A stretch of DNA of 64,000 nt from assembly GCF_001953975.1 (NCBI RefSeq), contig NZ_MBEJ01000078.1, positions 62,001 to 126,000 on the forward strand, given 5' to 3'. Of this stretch, positions 48,144 through 56,655 are shown in pieces. Positions within the stretch are counted from its first letter, which is position 1, and each line of letters begins with the position of its first letter. Position numbers and translations under genes: made by a program. The DNA is from Mycobacterium sp. NS-7484. Its GTDB lineage: Bacteria; Actinomycetota; Actinomycetes; Mycobacteriales; Mycobacteriaceae. The notes beneath the pieces are model-generated. The model did not search any database, was not told the origin of the DNA, and saw only the letters and a program-made list of their open reading frames with translations.

Positions 48144-48933
48144 CCACCGTGGGCGGCTTGATCAGGATGCCCTGGCCGGTGGGTAAAGCACAGATCATCA
48201 CGCCCAGCTCGCGTGCGACCTCGTCCATGGCGATGCGCTGCTCGTCACGACCACGGTTGGCGTAATCGTCCAACAACACTATGGCGCCCGGTGACAACCG
48301 CGGCCAGAAGTACCGCAGGGTAGCCACCTCCGGTGGCGCACAGTTCATGTCGATGTGCAGGAACGCCACGGCGGCCGCATCCACTTGCTGCAGCGTCTCG
48401 GGGACAGCGCCCACGATGATGCGTTGATTGGTCCATTGGGCGAAGTTGGCTCGGACGATGTCCGCCGAGTTGCCATAGATGCCAAAGTCGAGCGCGGCCT
48501 GGTTGCGCACCAGCGCCCCGGCGCCTCGCTCCTGTTCGGAGACGAACCGCGGATCCATGCCGGCGAAGGTGTCCAGAAGATAGAACGTCTTGCCCAACGT
48601 ATCCCAGTTCAGGTATTCCATGATTGCGCTGCTGAGGAACCCGTGGCTGACACCGCACTCGACGAAGTCACCCTCGACCTTGGCGGCGGTGGCCGCCGCC
48701 CACAGGCCGACGTGAACTCGCCAGTGCCAGTGATGGATATCTTCACCGCCCAGCGCCTGCACACCGCGCTGATAGGCCCGCTGAAAGTCGGGATCGTCCA
48801 TGAACGCGTAGTTGTTGAAACAGATCAACGCGTCATTGGAATAGACGTTGGGCAAGAGCGTGCGCGGGACCCAGTACGCGGTACGCAGGCCGGCCCAGGC
48901 GATCCGGAACTTCAGGGGCCAATTCTTTGCCAT
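48067..48933 (-). CDS. TylF/MycF-type sugar O-methyltransferase, tandem copy 1 (with C-terminal extension)
   Basis: A 288-residue methyltransferase from ATG 48933 (MAKNWPLKFR). The SAM motif is GDFVECGVSHGFLSSA; the metal site includes FLHIDMNCAPP and IVLLDDYANRGRDEQ. It is a close tandem paralogue of the next gene over almost its whole length. After ILIKPP, where the paralogue stops, it carries about 27 additional residues encoded antisense to the end of the C-methyltransferase gene. In GPL loci such enzymes (Rmt) O-methylate rhamnose hydroxyls in sequence; the exact hydroxyl is unknown. The gene probably belongs with the minus-strand block 48067-54655. Confidence 0.85.
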   Translation of the reverse strand: MAKNWPLKFRIAWAGLRTAYWVPRTLLPNVYSNDALICFNNYAFMDDPDFQRAYQRGVQALGGEDIHHWHWRVHVGLWAAATAAKVEGDFVECGVSHGFLSSAIMEYLNWDTLGKTFYLLDTFAGMDPRFVSEQERGAGALVRNQAALDFGIYGNSADIVRANFAQWTNQRIIVGAVPETLQQVDAAAVAFLHIDMNCAPPEVATLRYFWPRLSPGAIVLLDDYANRGRDEQRIAMDEVARELGVMICALPTGQGILIKPPTVVTPVEPEVHTQSSAHLVGQTDAPSP

Positions 48934-49080
48934 GCGACGACCATAGCACTGCCTTCGCAGCGCGTGACGCTGCAAAATGCGTCGACATGGTTTGCAGCAC
49001 AGCGCCTTAGCTTGCACTTCGGGTCGCGCCAGAAGCCACGCGGCGGCCACAGCCACCCAGCAATTGGTAGCTGGAGGGTG

Positions 49081-49869
49081 TCAGTTCGGCGGCTTGAGGA
49101 TCAGGCCTTGCCCGGTCGGCAGGGCGCAGACCAGCACGCCCAGCTCTCGAGCCACCTCATCCATCGCGATCCGCTGTTCATCGCGCCCGCGGTTGGCGTA
49201 ATCGTCGAGCAGCACGATGGCCCCCGGCGACAGTCTCGGCCAGAAGTACCGCAGTGCCGCGACCTCTGGTGGGGCACAGTTCATGTCGATGTGCAGGAAG
49301 GCAATCGTGTCCGCGTCTACCTGGTCGAGCGTCTCGGGCACGGCGCCCACGACAATGCGTTGGTTCTTCCACTCGGCGAAGTTCTGGCGGACCCCGTCCA
49401 CCGAGCTGCCGTACATGCCGTTGCGGACATGCTCGTCGCTTCTCTCCAGCGCACCGGCCGCCTTCTCGCTGGCCGTCACATAGCGGGGATCGAGCCCCGC
49501 AAACGTGTCGAGCAGGTAGAACGTCTTCCCCAGCCGGTCCCAGTCCAGGTACTCCATGATCGCGCTGCTGAGAAAGCCGTAACTGACTCCGCACTCGACA
49601 AAATCGCCCTCGAGCTTGCTGGCGCTGGACGCCGCCCATAGACCGACGTGGACGCGCCAGTGCCACTGGTACCAATCCATGCCGTTGAGGGCGCGGGCTC
49701 CGCGCTGGTAGGCGCGCTGAAAGTCGGGATCGTCCATGAACGCAAAGCTGTTGAAACAGATCAACGCGTCATTGGAGTACACGTTCGGCAGCACCTTGCG
49801 CGCAAGCCAGTACTCCGCGCGCACCGCCTTCAACCAGAAGCGGGTGGGGAGTGTCAGCCCTTTAGCCAC
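49081..49869 (-). CDS. TylF/MycF-type sugar O-methyltransferase, tandem copy 2
   Basis: A 262-residue methyltransferase. The GTG at 49869 (VAKGLTLPTRFW) is chosen because it aligns with the N-terminus of the tandem copy downstream; a GTG at 49899 is also possible. Motifs are GDFVECGVSYGFLSSA, FLHIDMNCAPPEVA and IVLLDDYANRGRDEQ. Identity with copy 1 is high at both protein and DNA level, pointing to a gene duplication followed by divergence, perhaps towards different hydroxyls of the GPL rhamnose. It ends with LILKPPN. Confidence 0.85.
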   Translation of the reverse strand: MAKGLTLPTRFWLKAVRAEYWLARKVLPNVYSNDALICFNSFAFMDDPDFQRAYQRGARALNGMDWYQWHWRVHVGLWAASSASKLEGDFVECGVSYGFLSSAIMEYLDWDRLGKTFYLLDTFAGLDPRYVTASEKAAGALERSDEHVRNGMYGSSVDGVRQNFAEWKNQRIVVGAVPETLDQVDADTIAFLHIDMNCAPPEVAALRYFWPRLSPGAIVLLDDYANRGRDEQRIAMDEVARELGVLVCALPTGQGLILKPPN

Positions 49870-50062
49870 GAGCGCAACCTTAGCATCGGCGGGTACCACG
49901 CAGGCCCGGAAACCGAGCGCCGCCGCGGCCCCTTGGGGGAAGCGGAATGCTCTGTTGCGCAGTGTATTTCAATACTCGCAATGCGCATCCGAGGCCCATT
50001 CCCTGTATCGACCTTGCCTTTGCGCCGAGCACGGCGGTGTTGGCAAACATCTCTCGTGCCGG

Positions 50063-51331
50063 TCAGGCAAAAGACCGGGCGCGGGCGAAACTTTCGACCA
50101 GATCGGCAGTTTTTGCCACACTCTCCGCCGCCGGCGTCATGCGAAGGGCGACCTCGCGGGCTCGCGCCGCGCATTCCGGCGTGAGGACCTTCCGCAGGTC
50201 GGCCACCAGGGTTTCCTTGGTGGTGCTCGAAAAACTGCGGACAGCACCGACATTGAGGAGTTTCACGCGGGACGCCCACACGGGCTGGGCCCCATCGATC
50301 CACAGCACCAGTGTCGGCACTCCTGCCCGCAGACTTGCGGCCAGGGTACCGGCCCCGCCGTGGTGGACCGCGGCGCGGCAGGCCGAGAACACCGCCGCAT
50401 AGTTCACCGCCCCGACCACCTTGACATGCTCGTACTGCGGGACATCGCTGTAATCGCTCCAGCCCGAGCAGATCAAGGCGCGCTGTCCCAGCTCGGCACA
50501 CGCCGAGGCGATCATTTCGACTGTGGCAGAGGGCGAGTGGACGGGCATACTGCCGAAGCCGAAGCAGACCGGCGGCGGCCCTTCGGCGATCCACGACGAA
50601 ACCTCTTCGTCTGCCTCCGTCGACAGTTCCAGTGTCAACGTCCCGACGAATGGTCGCTCGTTGCGCCAAGGCGCCCATTCCTCCGCCAAACCAGGGAAGC
50701 AGACCTCGTCGTATCCCTGGATCTCGAGTGCTCCCCGTTCGGCGATCCGCCGAGATACCGGACCCGTGGCTTTCGGCAGACCCAACTCCCGGCGCTGCGC
50801 GTCTTCGACCTTCTTGTTCAGCCGCCAGCCGAACCAGTCGTACGTCCACATCACCGCACGGGCCAGCGGTGCCGGAAGGCGAGACAGCAGTCGACCGTTG
50901 ACCCGGATCGGCGTGTTGTGCAGCGTGGCGAATGGAATGCCGTGGAACTCGGCCACATTCGCCGCCGGTTCCTGGTAGCTCTGGCCGACGAACAGCACGT
51001 CCGCGTCCTCGGCCAACGACACCAGTCCGGCGCTCATCTGTGTCCAAGCTTGGTCGCTCAGAGCCCACATCTCGCGCCACAACCGCCGCAGTTCCCGCAC
51101 GTTCCAGAATCGATGAAAGAAGCAGGTCCAGAAATCCCGGTACACGCCCAGCCACTTCTGGGTGTTCAAGCCGTAGGGGACCGCGACCAGGCCGGCGTCC
51201 TCTGCGAATCCCACGAGATCGGGAGGTACCGCGATACGCACGTCGTGCCCTCTACGCGCCAATTCACGACCGGCGGCCACGGACGGCTCGAGATCGCCTC
51301 GGGTCCCGTAGGCAGCCAGAACGAGTTTCAT
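50063..51331 (-). CDS. GPL glycosyltransferase (GT1/UGT type), copy B, with altered donor motif
   Basis: A 422-residue paralogue of the other two glycosyltransferases, starting KLVLAAYGTRGDLEPSV at ATG 51331. Its donor-binding region reads VHHGGAGTLAASLRAG and then IDGAQPVWASR. The copies on either side have GGSGTTAA and DQPxWGNQ. Loss of the DQ acidic residue and of the second Thr suggests a different donor sugar or changed specificity. It probably adds one of the GPL sugars; which one cannot be told. It lies between two O-methyltransferases on the same strand. Confidence 0.88.
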   Translation of the reverse strand: MKLVLAAYGTRGDLEPSVAAGRELARRGHDVRIAVPPDLVGFAEDAGLVAVPYGLNTQKWLGVYRDFWTCFFHRFWNVRELRRLWREMWALSDQAWTQMSAGLVSLAEDADVLFVGQSYQEPAANVAEFHGIPFATLHNTPIRVNGRLLSRLPAPLARAVMWTYDWFGWRLNKKVEDAQRRELGLPKATGPVSRRIAERGALEIQGYDEVCFPGLAEEWAPWRNERPFVGTLTLELSTEADEEVSSWIAEGPPPVCFGFGSMPVHSPSATVEMIASACAELGQRALICSGWSDYSDVPQYEHVKVVGAVNYAAVFSACRAAVHHGGAGTLAASLRAGVPTLVLWIDGAQPVWASRVKLLNVGAVRSFSSTTKETLVADLRKVLTPECAARAREVALRMTPAAESVAKTADLVESFARARSFA

Positions 51332-51409
51332 TGCGGGTTCTTGCCTTTCAGTGAGCCACCGGGGACGGTGAGGCAGGTCCATTTCCCGAGCAGACCTGCC
51401 ACCGCACCG

Positions 51410-52210
51410 TCACTCCTTGCGCCAGAGCACACCGGTTCCGTCGATGTTCACAATGGGCGCCGAAATCCCGTGCTTGGACCGGTAATCGGTGACCGCCTTC
51501 CGGCAGCCTTCGATTGCGTGGTAGTCGTCGATGATGCAGAACCCGCCGGGGGACAGCCGGTCGTAAAGACCATCCAGTCCCTGGATGGTGGACTCGTAGA
51601 GATCACCGTCGAGCCGCAGCACCGAGATCCGTTCGATCGGTGCATCGTGCAGGGTGTCCTTGAACCAGCCGGCCACCACGCGCACCCGGTCATCCAGGAG
51701 GCCGTACCGCCGGAAGTTCGCCCGCACATCCTGCTCCGACACGGCCAGGATCGGCGCGGCGAGATGCAACCGATCGCCCTTGTCGGCCTTGTAGTTCGCC
51801 GCGTCAGGCGGCGGCACACCCTCGAATGAGTCGCAGAGCCAGACATTTCGCGTCTCGTCACCGTAGGCAGCCAGCACGGCGCGCATCAGGATGGACGCCC
51901 CACCGCGCCACACGCCGCACTCGACCAGGTCGCCCGGGATGTCGTCGGCGATCACCGTTTCGACACATTCCTGGAGGCTGGTGAGCCGCTTCATCCCGAT
52001 CATGGTCAGCGCCTCTGCGGGCCAGTCCAAGCCGAGGTCGCGCTTACGCTGATCGAACGGACGCTTCCGGACCAGCATGGTATTGCCGATCTTGAAAATT
52101 GGGCGGTGCAACCAATTCCAGCCCACCGGCACTAATTCGTCGACCCCGTACCTGGTGAGGTCCTGTCGGAGCAGGTCCAGATAGGCAGACCGGGTGTCGT
52201 GATCCGTCAC
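51410..52210 (-). CDS. TylF/MycF-type sugar O-methyltransferase (third TylF-family copy)
   Basis: A 266-residue protein starting at GTG 52210 (VTDHDTRSAYLDLLRQ); upstream in-frame codons give a poorly conserved leader. The family's motifs are GDLVECGVWRGGASILM for SAM, LRLDGDLYESTIQGLD, and CIIDDYHAIEGCRKAV with the metal-binding Asp pair. It is much closer to classical TylF and MycF than the tandem pair at 48-50 kb. It is a likely rhamnose O-methyltransferase (Rmt) for GPL. A 256-bp gap separates it from the gene upstream. Confidence 0.87.
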   Translation of the reverse strand: MTDHDTRSAYLDLLRQDLTRYGVDELVPVGWNWLHRPIFKIGNTMLVRKRPFDQRKRDLGLDWPAEALTMIGMKRLTSLQECVETVIADDIPGDLVECGVWRGGASILMRAVLAAYGDETRNVWLCDSFEGVPPPDAANYKADKGDRLHLAAPILAVSEQDVRANFRRYGLLDDRVRVVAGWFKDTLHDAPIERISVLRLDGDLYESTIQGLDGLYDRLSPGGFCIIDDYHAIEGCRKAVTDYRSKHGISAPIVNIDGTGVLWRKE

Positions 52211-52466
52211 GGTCAAAAAACTGCCCCCTAACTCGGATGCGGGTTCGGTGTCGAGCCTAGCCCGCAGGTGTCCTGCCTCAACGCATTTCCGTTGTAACGA
52301 CCGGTGTTCCAACTCTAATGCCTGAGCAAACCCGCGGTCGAATTCGGTGGGGGAGTGCGAAAAAGGCTAATGCGGGCGCTCACGATTGCGCGTGAGTAAT
52401 GTGGGCAGATGCCGTTTTGACGCCGCTGCGGCAAATAAACCGCTCATGCGCTGGGGGTTCAAGATC

Positions 52467-53273
52467 TCAGCGGAAAACGGCGCGGGACAGCTTCTTCGGC
52501 TCGGCGGCACGGTGTATCACGACCACGGAATCCACCACCTCGATGCGGTCGATGATGGTCGCGGCAAACGGCACTTCGAGTTTTGCGAGCCGCTTCGGGT
52601 GGCCTTCCATGAACTGGAAAACCGATTTCGTCCGTGCATACGGGGCGTGGATCGCATCCATCAACCACTTGGTGAAGTCGATGAACGATTCCCGCTGATC
52701 ACGGTATGACGTCCAGTAGTTGGCGCACACGTCTTCCACCAGGTAGACACCGCCCGGCTTGAGCCGCGGGAACAGGTACTTGAACGACCCGATCATCTGC
52801 TTGGCCGTGTGACCACCGTCGTCGAGCACCGTGTCGAAGGGCCCGAACTCGTCGAGCACGCTCTGCAGGAACGCGGTGTCCGTCTGGTCGCCGATCCGGA
52901 CGTGAATGTCGTTCGCCGGTGAGTCGTACTGTGCGGCTTTGGGACTGATGTCGAGCCCCACGATGGTGGCCTCGGGTAGGTAGTTGCGCCACATCTGCAG
53001 TGAGCCGCCGCGATCCACCCCGATCTCGAGCAGGCGTTCGGTCTGGGTCATGGCCGACTGGTAGACGCCCAGGTAATGCCGCAGCTTGTGGATGTTGTGG
53101 GCGTTGTCGAAGATCTGGCTGATCTCGCTGGCCGGTGGCGGAGCGTCATCGGCATGCATGGTCACCGTCCGGGCCAGATCCGGACCCAGCGCGGTACGCA
53201 TCCGTTGCCAGTCTTTGTACGGGTAGCGCCGCACGATGAACGGGGGTCGCTGCTGTAATGCCAAGCGGAACAT
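52467..53273 (-). CDS. MycE-like class I O-methyltransferase (Rmt-type)
   Basis: A 268-residue methyltransferase. Motifs: LLEIGVDRGGSLQMWRNYLP for SAM binding, IVGLDISPKA, TVLDDGGHTAKQMIGSF with the metal Asp pair, and LKPGGVYLVEDVCANYW. This resembles the catalytic domain of MycE and the cephalosporin-hydroxylase-like sugar methyltransferases, a family different from the TylF type. Two ATGs lie 6 bp apart; the second (53273) is preferred, because GAGG at 53280-53283 is then 6 nt away. A role in GPL sugar O-methylation is inferred from location. Confidence 0.84.
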   Translation of the reverse strand: MFRLALQQRPPFIVRRYPYKDWQRMRTALGPDLARTVTMHADDAPPPASEISQIFDNAHNIHKLRHYLGVYQSAMTQTERLLEIGVDRGGSLQMWRNYLPEATIVGLDISPKAAQYDSPANDIHVRIGDQTDTAFLQSVLDEFGPFDTVLDDGGHTAKQMIGSFKYLFPRLKPGGVYLVEDVCANYWTSYRDQRESFIDFTKWLMDAIHAPYARTKSVFQFMEGHPKRLAKLEVPFAATIIDRIEVVDSVVVIHRAAEPKKLSRAVFR

Positions 53274-53398
53274 GCGCATCCTCTACGACGCCTGCGAATC
53301 GGCGAGTGTGTCGCGGGACGGCGAAAGTGGTCGAGACACCATCCGGCAAGGGTACCGGCGGACGAGATCTGTTACCGCAACTCGTGAAACATGACGAC

Positions 53399-54655
53399 TC
53401 AACGCGAGGGCAGCCCCTCGATCAGATCGGCCGCCTTCATGATGCTGTCGGCCGGTGGCGTCATGTTGGCGGCCAGTGCCCGGGCTCGAGCTGCATACTC
53501 CGGGGTGAGTATCCGGCGCAGGTCAGCGACCAGGGTTTCTGCGGTGGTCGTCGAAATGCTGCGGGCGGTACCCACTTTCAACCGTTTGAGCTGGTTGCCC
53601 CACAGCGGTTGGTCACCGACCGACCACAAGATCAGGGTCGGTGTGCCGCAACGCAGGCTGGCGGCGGTGGTCCCGGACCCGCCGTGATGCACCGCGGCTC
53701 GACTGGCCGAGAACACTTTTGCATAGTTGACGACGCCGGCCACCTTCACGTGTTCGGGAACCGGGATGCCGCTGAGGTCCGTCCCCCCGGCGCAGACCAG
53801 CGCGCGTTCACCGAGTTCGGCACACGCCGCACTGATCATCGCGAGGGTGTCGGCCGGAGATTCCACCGGGATGCTGCCGAACGCGAAGCAGACCGGAGGT
53901 GATCCGGCGGCGATCCAGTTCTCGATCTCTTCGTCCGCGCGAGTCGACAACTGGAGGGTGAGGGCGCCCACGAACGGCCGCCGGTCGTTTCGTTTGGACC
54001 ATTCCGCGGCCAGCCCGGGGACACAGACCTCGTCGTAGGCCTGGATCTCCAGGGCTCCGCGTCGGGCCATCCGCACCGGTGCGGGACCGGTGCCGGGCGG
54101 CAGGCCGAGTTCGGCCCGTTGGGCGTCCTCATACTTCCTCGTCAGCCGCCAGGCCAACCAGTCGTAGGCGACCATCCCGGCCCTGGTTACCGGAGCCGGC
54201 ACGATCGGGAAGAGCTGTCCATTGGGCCGCCACGGCATGGTGTGCAAGGTGACCAGCGGAATTCCGTAGTACTCGGCAACATTGGCAGCCGGTTGCTCAT
54301 ATCCGACCGCGGTCGACAACACATCGGCGCCGTCGGCGAACTCCAGGAGCGTCCGGCTCAACTCGGCCCACTGCTGGGTGACGGTGCTCAACGCCTCCCG
54401 GCACAGTGCCACCAACTCCTGCAAGTGCCAGAATTGCTTGGCCCAGGAGGTCCACAGGTCGCGGTAACCATCCAGCTGCGGTTCCACCGCCGGGCCGTAC
54501 TCGACCACCTGCAGGCCGGCCGTTTCGGCGAAGCCGACGAGATCCGGTGGCACGGCCATCTTGACCTCGTGCCCTCTGCGCAGCAGTTCTTGTCCCACCG
54601 CGACCGACGGCTCGATGTCGCCACGGGTCCCGTAGCTTGCCAATGCAATTCTCAT
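53399..54655 (-). CDS. GPL glycosyltransferase (GT1/UGT type), copy C
   Basis: A 418-residue GT-B enzyme with the N-terminal RIALASYGTRGDIEPSVAVG and donor site VHHGGSGTTAASLRCGTPTLI followed by VGDQPLWGNQLK. It is more like copy A (45541-46791) than copy B in the donor region. In known GPL loci one glycosyltransferase adds 6-deoxytalose to allo-Thr, a second adds rhamnose to alaninol, and a third adds further rhamnose. The start is ATG 54655. It heads the minus-strand decoration block and is divergent from rmlA. Confidence 0.9.
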   Translation of the reverse strand: MRIALASYGTRGDIEPSVAVGQELLRRGHEVKMAVPPDLVGFAETAGLQVVEYGPAVEPQLDGYRDLWTSWAKQFWHLQELVALCREALSTVTQQWAELSRTLLEFADGADVLSTAVGYEQPAANVAEYYGIPLVTLHTMPWRPNGQLFPIVPAPVTRAGMVAYDWLAWRLTRKYEDAQRAELGLPPGTGPAPVRMARRGALEIQAYDEVCVPGLAAEWSKRNDRRPFVGALTLQLSTRADEEIENWIAAGSPPVCFAFGSIPVESPADTLAMISAACAELGERALVCAGGTDLSGIPVPEHVKVAGVVNYAKVFSASRAAVHHGGSGTTAASLRCGTPTLILWSVGDQPLWGNQLKRLKVGTARSISTTTAETLVADLRRILTPEYAARARALAANMTPPADSIMKAADLIEGLPSR

Positions 54656-55081
54656 GACAGATCCACACCCCCAACCGCTTGCACCTTAACCGCCGATCAT
54701 GAAACTTGTTGCGCCGAATTGGTCTTTGTCCAACGGCGATGAAAAATTGCCGCGCGCTCGTCGCGACGGGATGGACCCACGTGTTCAAATGCGGCAAATC
54801 TGCTGACGACGTCGATGTGGCCATTCTGTGTGTTGACCGCAGGGCGTCACCGCCCCGGCAAATTTCGGTTGATTGCTCTGGTCTTCGCCGCCCGGGCGGC
54901 GAAGATCCCTCTGGTCGGGCCGGGTTTTCGCGAAATTCGTGGGCGCCCGGTCCAGACCGATCCGTGGTCGCCGCCGGGCTAGGCTCGATATGGTGGCAAG
55001 CGTGTTTAGCCCTGACGCGTCAGAAAACGTCTCCGCCGCCACCGCACTCAACAACGCCGAGTTTTCCGAGGGGTAGAGCAG
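54656..55081. promoter_or_regulatory. Divergent control region between glycosyltransferase copy C and rmlA
   Basis: A 426-bp gap with no credible gene. It contains a perfect 24-bp palindrome at 54882-54905; its half-site is TCTTCGCCGCCC. The rmlA ribosome site GAGGGG lies about 10 bp before the ATG. No clear sigma-A type -35/-10 pair is seen. The gap must serve transcription in both directions. Confidence 0.5.
54882..54905. repeat. Perfect 24-bp palindrome
   Basis: TCTTCGCCGCCC followed without spacer by its exact reverse complement. With no loop it is more like an operator for a dimeric regulator than an RNA terminator. It sits about 180 bp upstream of rmlA and 230 bp upstream of the divergent glycosyltransferase. 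Confidence 0.85.
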
Positions 55082-55948
55082 ATGCGCGGAATTATTCTCG
55101 CCGGCGGTTCAGGCACCCGTTTGCACCCGATCACCATGGGGGTCAGCAAGCAGTTGCTGCCGGTATATGACAAGCCGCTGGTGTACTACCCGCTGTCCAC
55201 CCTGATCATGGCCGGCATCAGGGACATTTTGGTGATCACCACCGGGGCCGACGCGCCCGCTTTCGAACGCCTACTCGGTGACGGGTCGGCCTTCGGTGTG
55301 AATCTCCGTTACGCCGTGCAGGATTCACCCGAGGGGCTGGCACAGGCGTTCGTGATCGGCGCCGACCACATCGGCACCGATACGGTTGCCCTGGCCCTGG
55401 GCGACAACGTGTTCTACGGTCCACGACTGGGCACCAGCCTGCAACGCTTCCAAGATGTCAGTGGTGGCGCCATTTTCGCGTACTGGGTGGCGAACCCGTC
55501 GGCCTACGGGGTGGTGGAGTTCGCCGCGGACGGCACCGCGCTGTCCCTGGAGGAGAAACCGACCACTCCGAAATCGCACTACGCGGTCCCCGGTCTGTAC
55601 TTCTACGACAACAACGTCGTCGAGATCGCCCGGTCGTTGCGCAAGTCGGCACGCGGCGAGTACGAGATCACCGAGGTCAACCAGACCTATCTGGATCTGG
55701 GTCAGCTCTCGGTCGAGGTACTCCCGCGCGGTACCGCGTGGCTCGACACCGGCACGTTCGACTCGTTGCTCGACGCCAGCGACTACGTCCGCACCATCGA
55801 ACGCCGCCAGGGTCTCAAGATCGGTGTGCCCGAAGAGATCGCCTGGCGCGCCGGTTTCATCAACGACGATCAACTGGAAGCTCGGGCCAAAGAACTACTC
55901 AAATCCGGGTATGGCTCGTATCTGCTGGAACTGTTGCAACGCAAGTAG
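55082..55948 (+). CDS. rmlA: Glucose-1-phosphate thymidylyltransferase RmlA
   Basis: A 288-residue nucleotidyltransferase that makes dTDP-glucose, the first step to dTDP-rhamnose and dTDP-6-deoxytalose. The nucleotide-binding signature [21 protein letters not shown] is intact, with [14 protein letters not shown], the metal Asp in [10 protein letters not shown], and [20 protein letters not shown]. The ATG has GAGGGG upstream. GPL loci carry an extra rmlA in addition to the housekeeping copy; no rmlB, C or D is in this window, so the remaining steps must be encoded elsewhere. It probably feeds the glycosyltransferases and the C-methyltransferase of this locus. Confidence 0.96.
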   Translation: MRGIILAGGSGTRLHPITMGVSKQLLPVYDKPLVYYPLSTLIMAGIRDILVITTGADAPAFERLLGDGSAFGVNLRYAVQDSPEGLAQAFVIGADHIGTDTVALALGDNVFYGPRLGTSLQRFQDVSGGAIFAYWVANPSAYGVVEFAADGTALSLEEKPTTPKSHYAVPGLYFYDNNVVEIARSLRKSARGEYEITEVNQTYLDLGQLSVEVLPRGTAWLDTGTFDSLLDASDYVRTIERRQGLKIGVPEEIAWRAGFINDDQLEARAKELLKSGYGSYLLELLQRK

Positions 55949-56002
55949 CCGGCAGTTTTTCTGGCCCCAGCAACATCCTGCAGCGCCGGAAACGGCCAGT
56001 TG

Positions 56003-56072
56003 TACAGGCCAATTGTCAGCAAACTGCAGTTGCGGGAAAGGTGAGGTACCGACGTCAGCGAATTGGCCTGTA
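56003..56072. repeat. Nested inverted repeat downstream of rmlA
   Basis: Perfect 12-bp arms TACAGGCCAATT (56003-56014) and AATTGGCCTGTA (56061-56072) enclose a 46-nt segment, in which AACTGCAGTT (56022-56031) is itself a perfect palindrome. It lies 54 bp after the rmlA stop and 142 bp before the hemophore-like gene, so it could end rmlA transcription or control the next gene. Confidence 0.75.
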
Positions 56073-56213
56073 ACACCAGGCAATACGCGGCGGATAAGTG
56101 TGGTAGACCGGCATAAGGTTTGAGTCTGGGCCTGCGTGGCTAACCCAGCGTCGACCCAGACCCGCCGAGCTCTCAACTGCATACATCCGAGTGGGCATCA
56201 CCAGGAGGGAAAC

Positions 56214-56549
56214 ATGAAGCTTCCGTACACCAAACTCGCCGTCACCGCGGCCGGGGTGGCCATGGCGTTGTCCGCCGGAGCCGGCCTGGCCTCTGCAGAG
56301 CCCGACCTCGGTCCCATGGTGGACTCGACGTGTACCTATGACCAGGCGATGAAGGCCGTGCATACCGAAAATCCCATGGCCGCACAGTATCTGGACCAAT
56401 CCCCACCGAACCAGCAGTTCCTCCGGGTGTTCTTGAGCTCGCCTCGCGATGAGAGGGTGAACCTGCTGAACAAGATCAAGGGCAACCCCGGCGTCGATCA
56501 GGCCCTGCCGGTCTTCACCCAGATGCTGACCAGTTGCACCAAGTACTGA
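56214..56549 (+). CDS. Secreted hemophore-like protein
   Basis: A 111-residue protein with a clear signal peptide (MKLPYTKLAVTAAGVAMALS, then a GLASA-type cleavage site). The mature part is helical with two cysteines (TCTYDQAMKAV and TSCTKY) and the segment FLRVFLSSPRDERVNLL. It fits the mycobacterial hemophore-related family that includes Rv0203, whose members bind heme outside the cell and may pass it to MmpL proteins. AGGAGG lies just before the ATG at 56214. Location next to mmpL4b is suggestive, but the MmpL4 pair here belongs to GPL export; heme binding itself is not shown by sequence. A 7-bp dyad (GTCTGGG...CCCAGAC) lies in its leader. Confidence 0.82.
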   Translation: MKLPYTKLAVTAAGVAMALSAGAGLASAEPDLGPMVDSTCTYDQAMKAVHTENPMAAQYLDQSPPNQQFLRVFLSSPRDERVNLLNKIKGNPGVDQALPVFTQMLTSCTKY

Positions 56550-56579
56550 TCGATTGATCTGGCGGTCGACCGCCGCAGC

Positions 56580-56629
56580 TTTCTACCCCTGGGTCGTGGC
56601 ACTCGCCACGAAACACCCAGGGGTAGAAA
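56580..56629. terminator. Strong bidirectional hairpin terminator
   Basis: A 15-bp perfect stem, TTTCTACCCCTGGGT (56580-56594) with ACCCAGGGGTAGAAA (56615-56629). Inside it is a second stem, CGTGGC-ACTC-GCCACG (56595-56610). It sits between the convergent hemophore-like gene and mmpL4b. A-rich and T-rich ends on the arms suit termination in both directions. Confidence 0.88.
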
Positions 56630-56655
56630 TCGTTCGACACCAGGTCGATGTCCCG

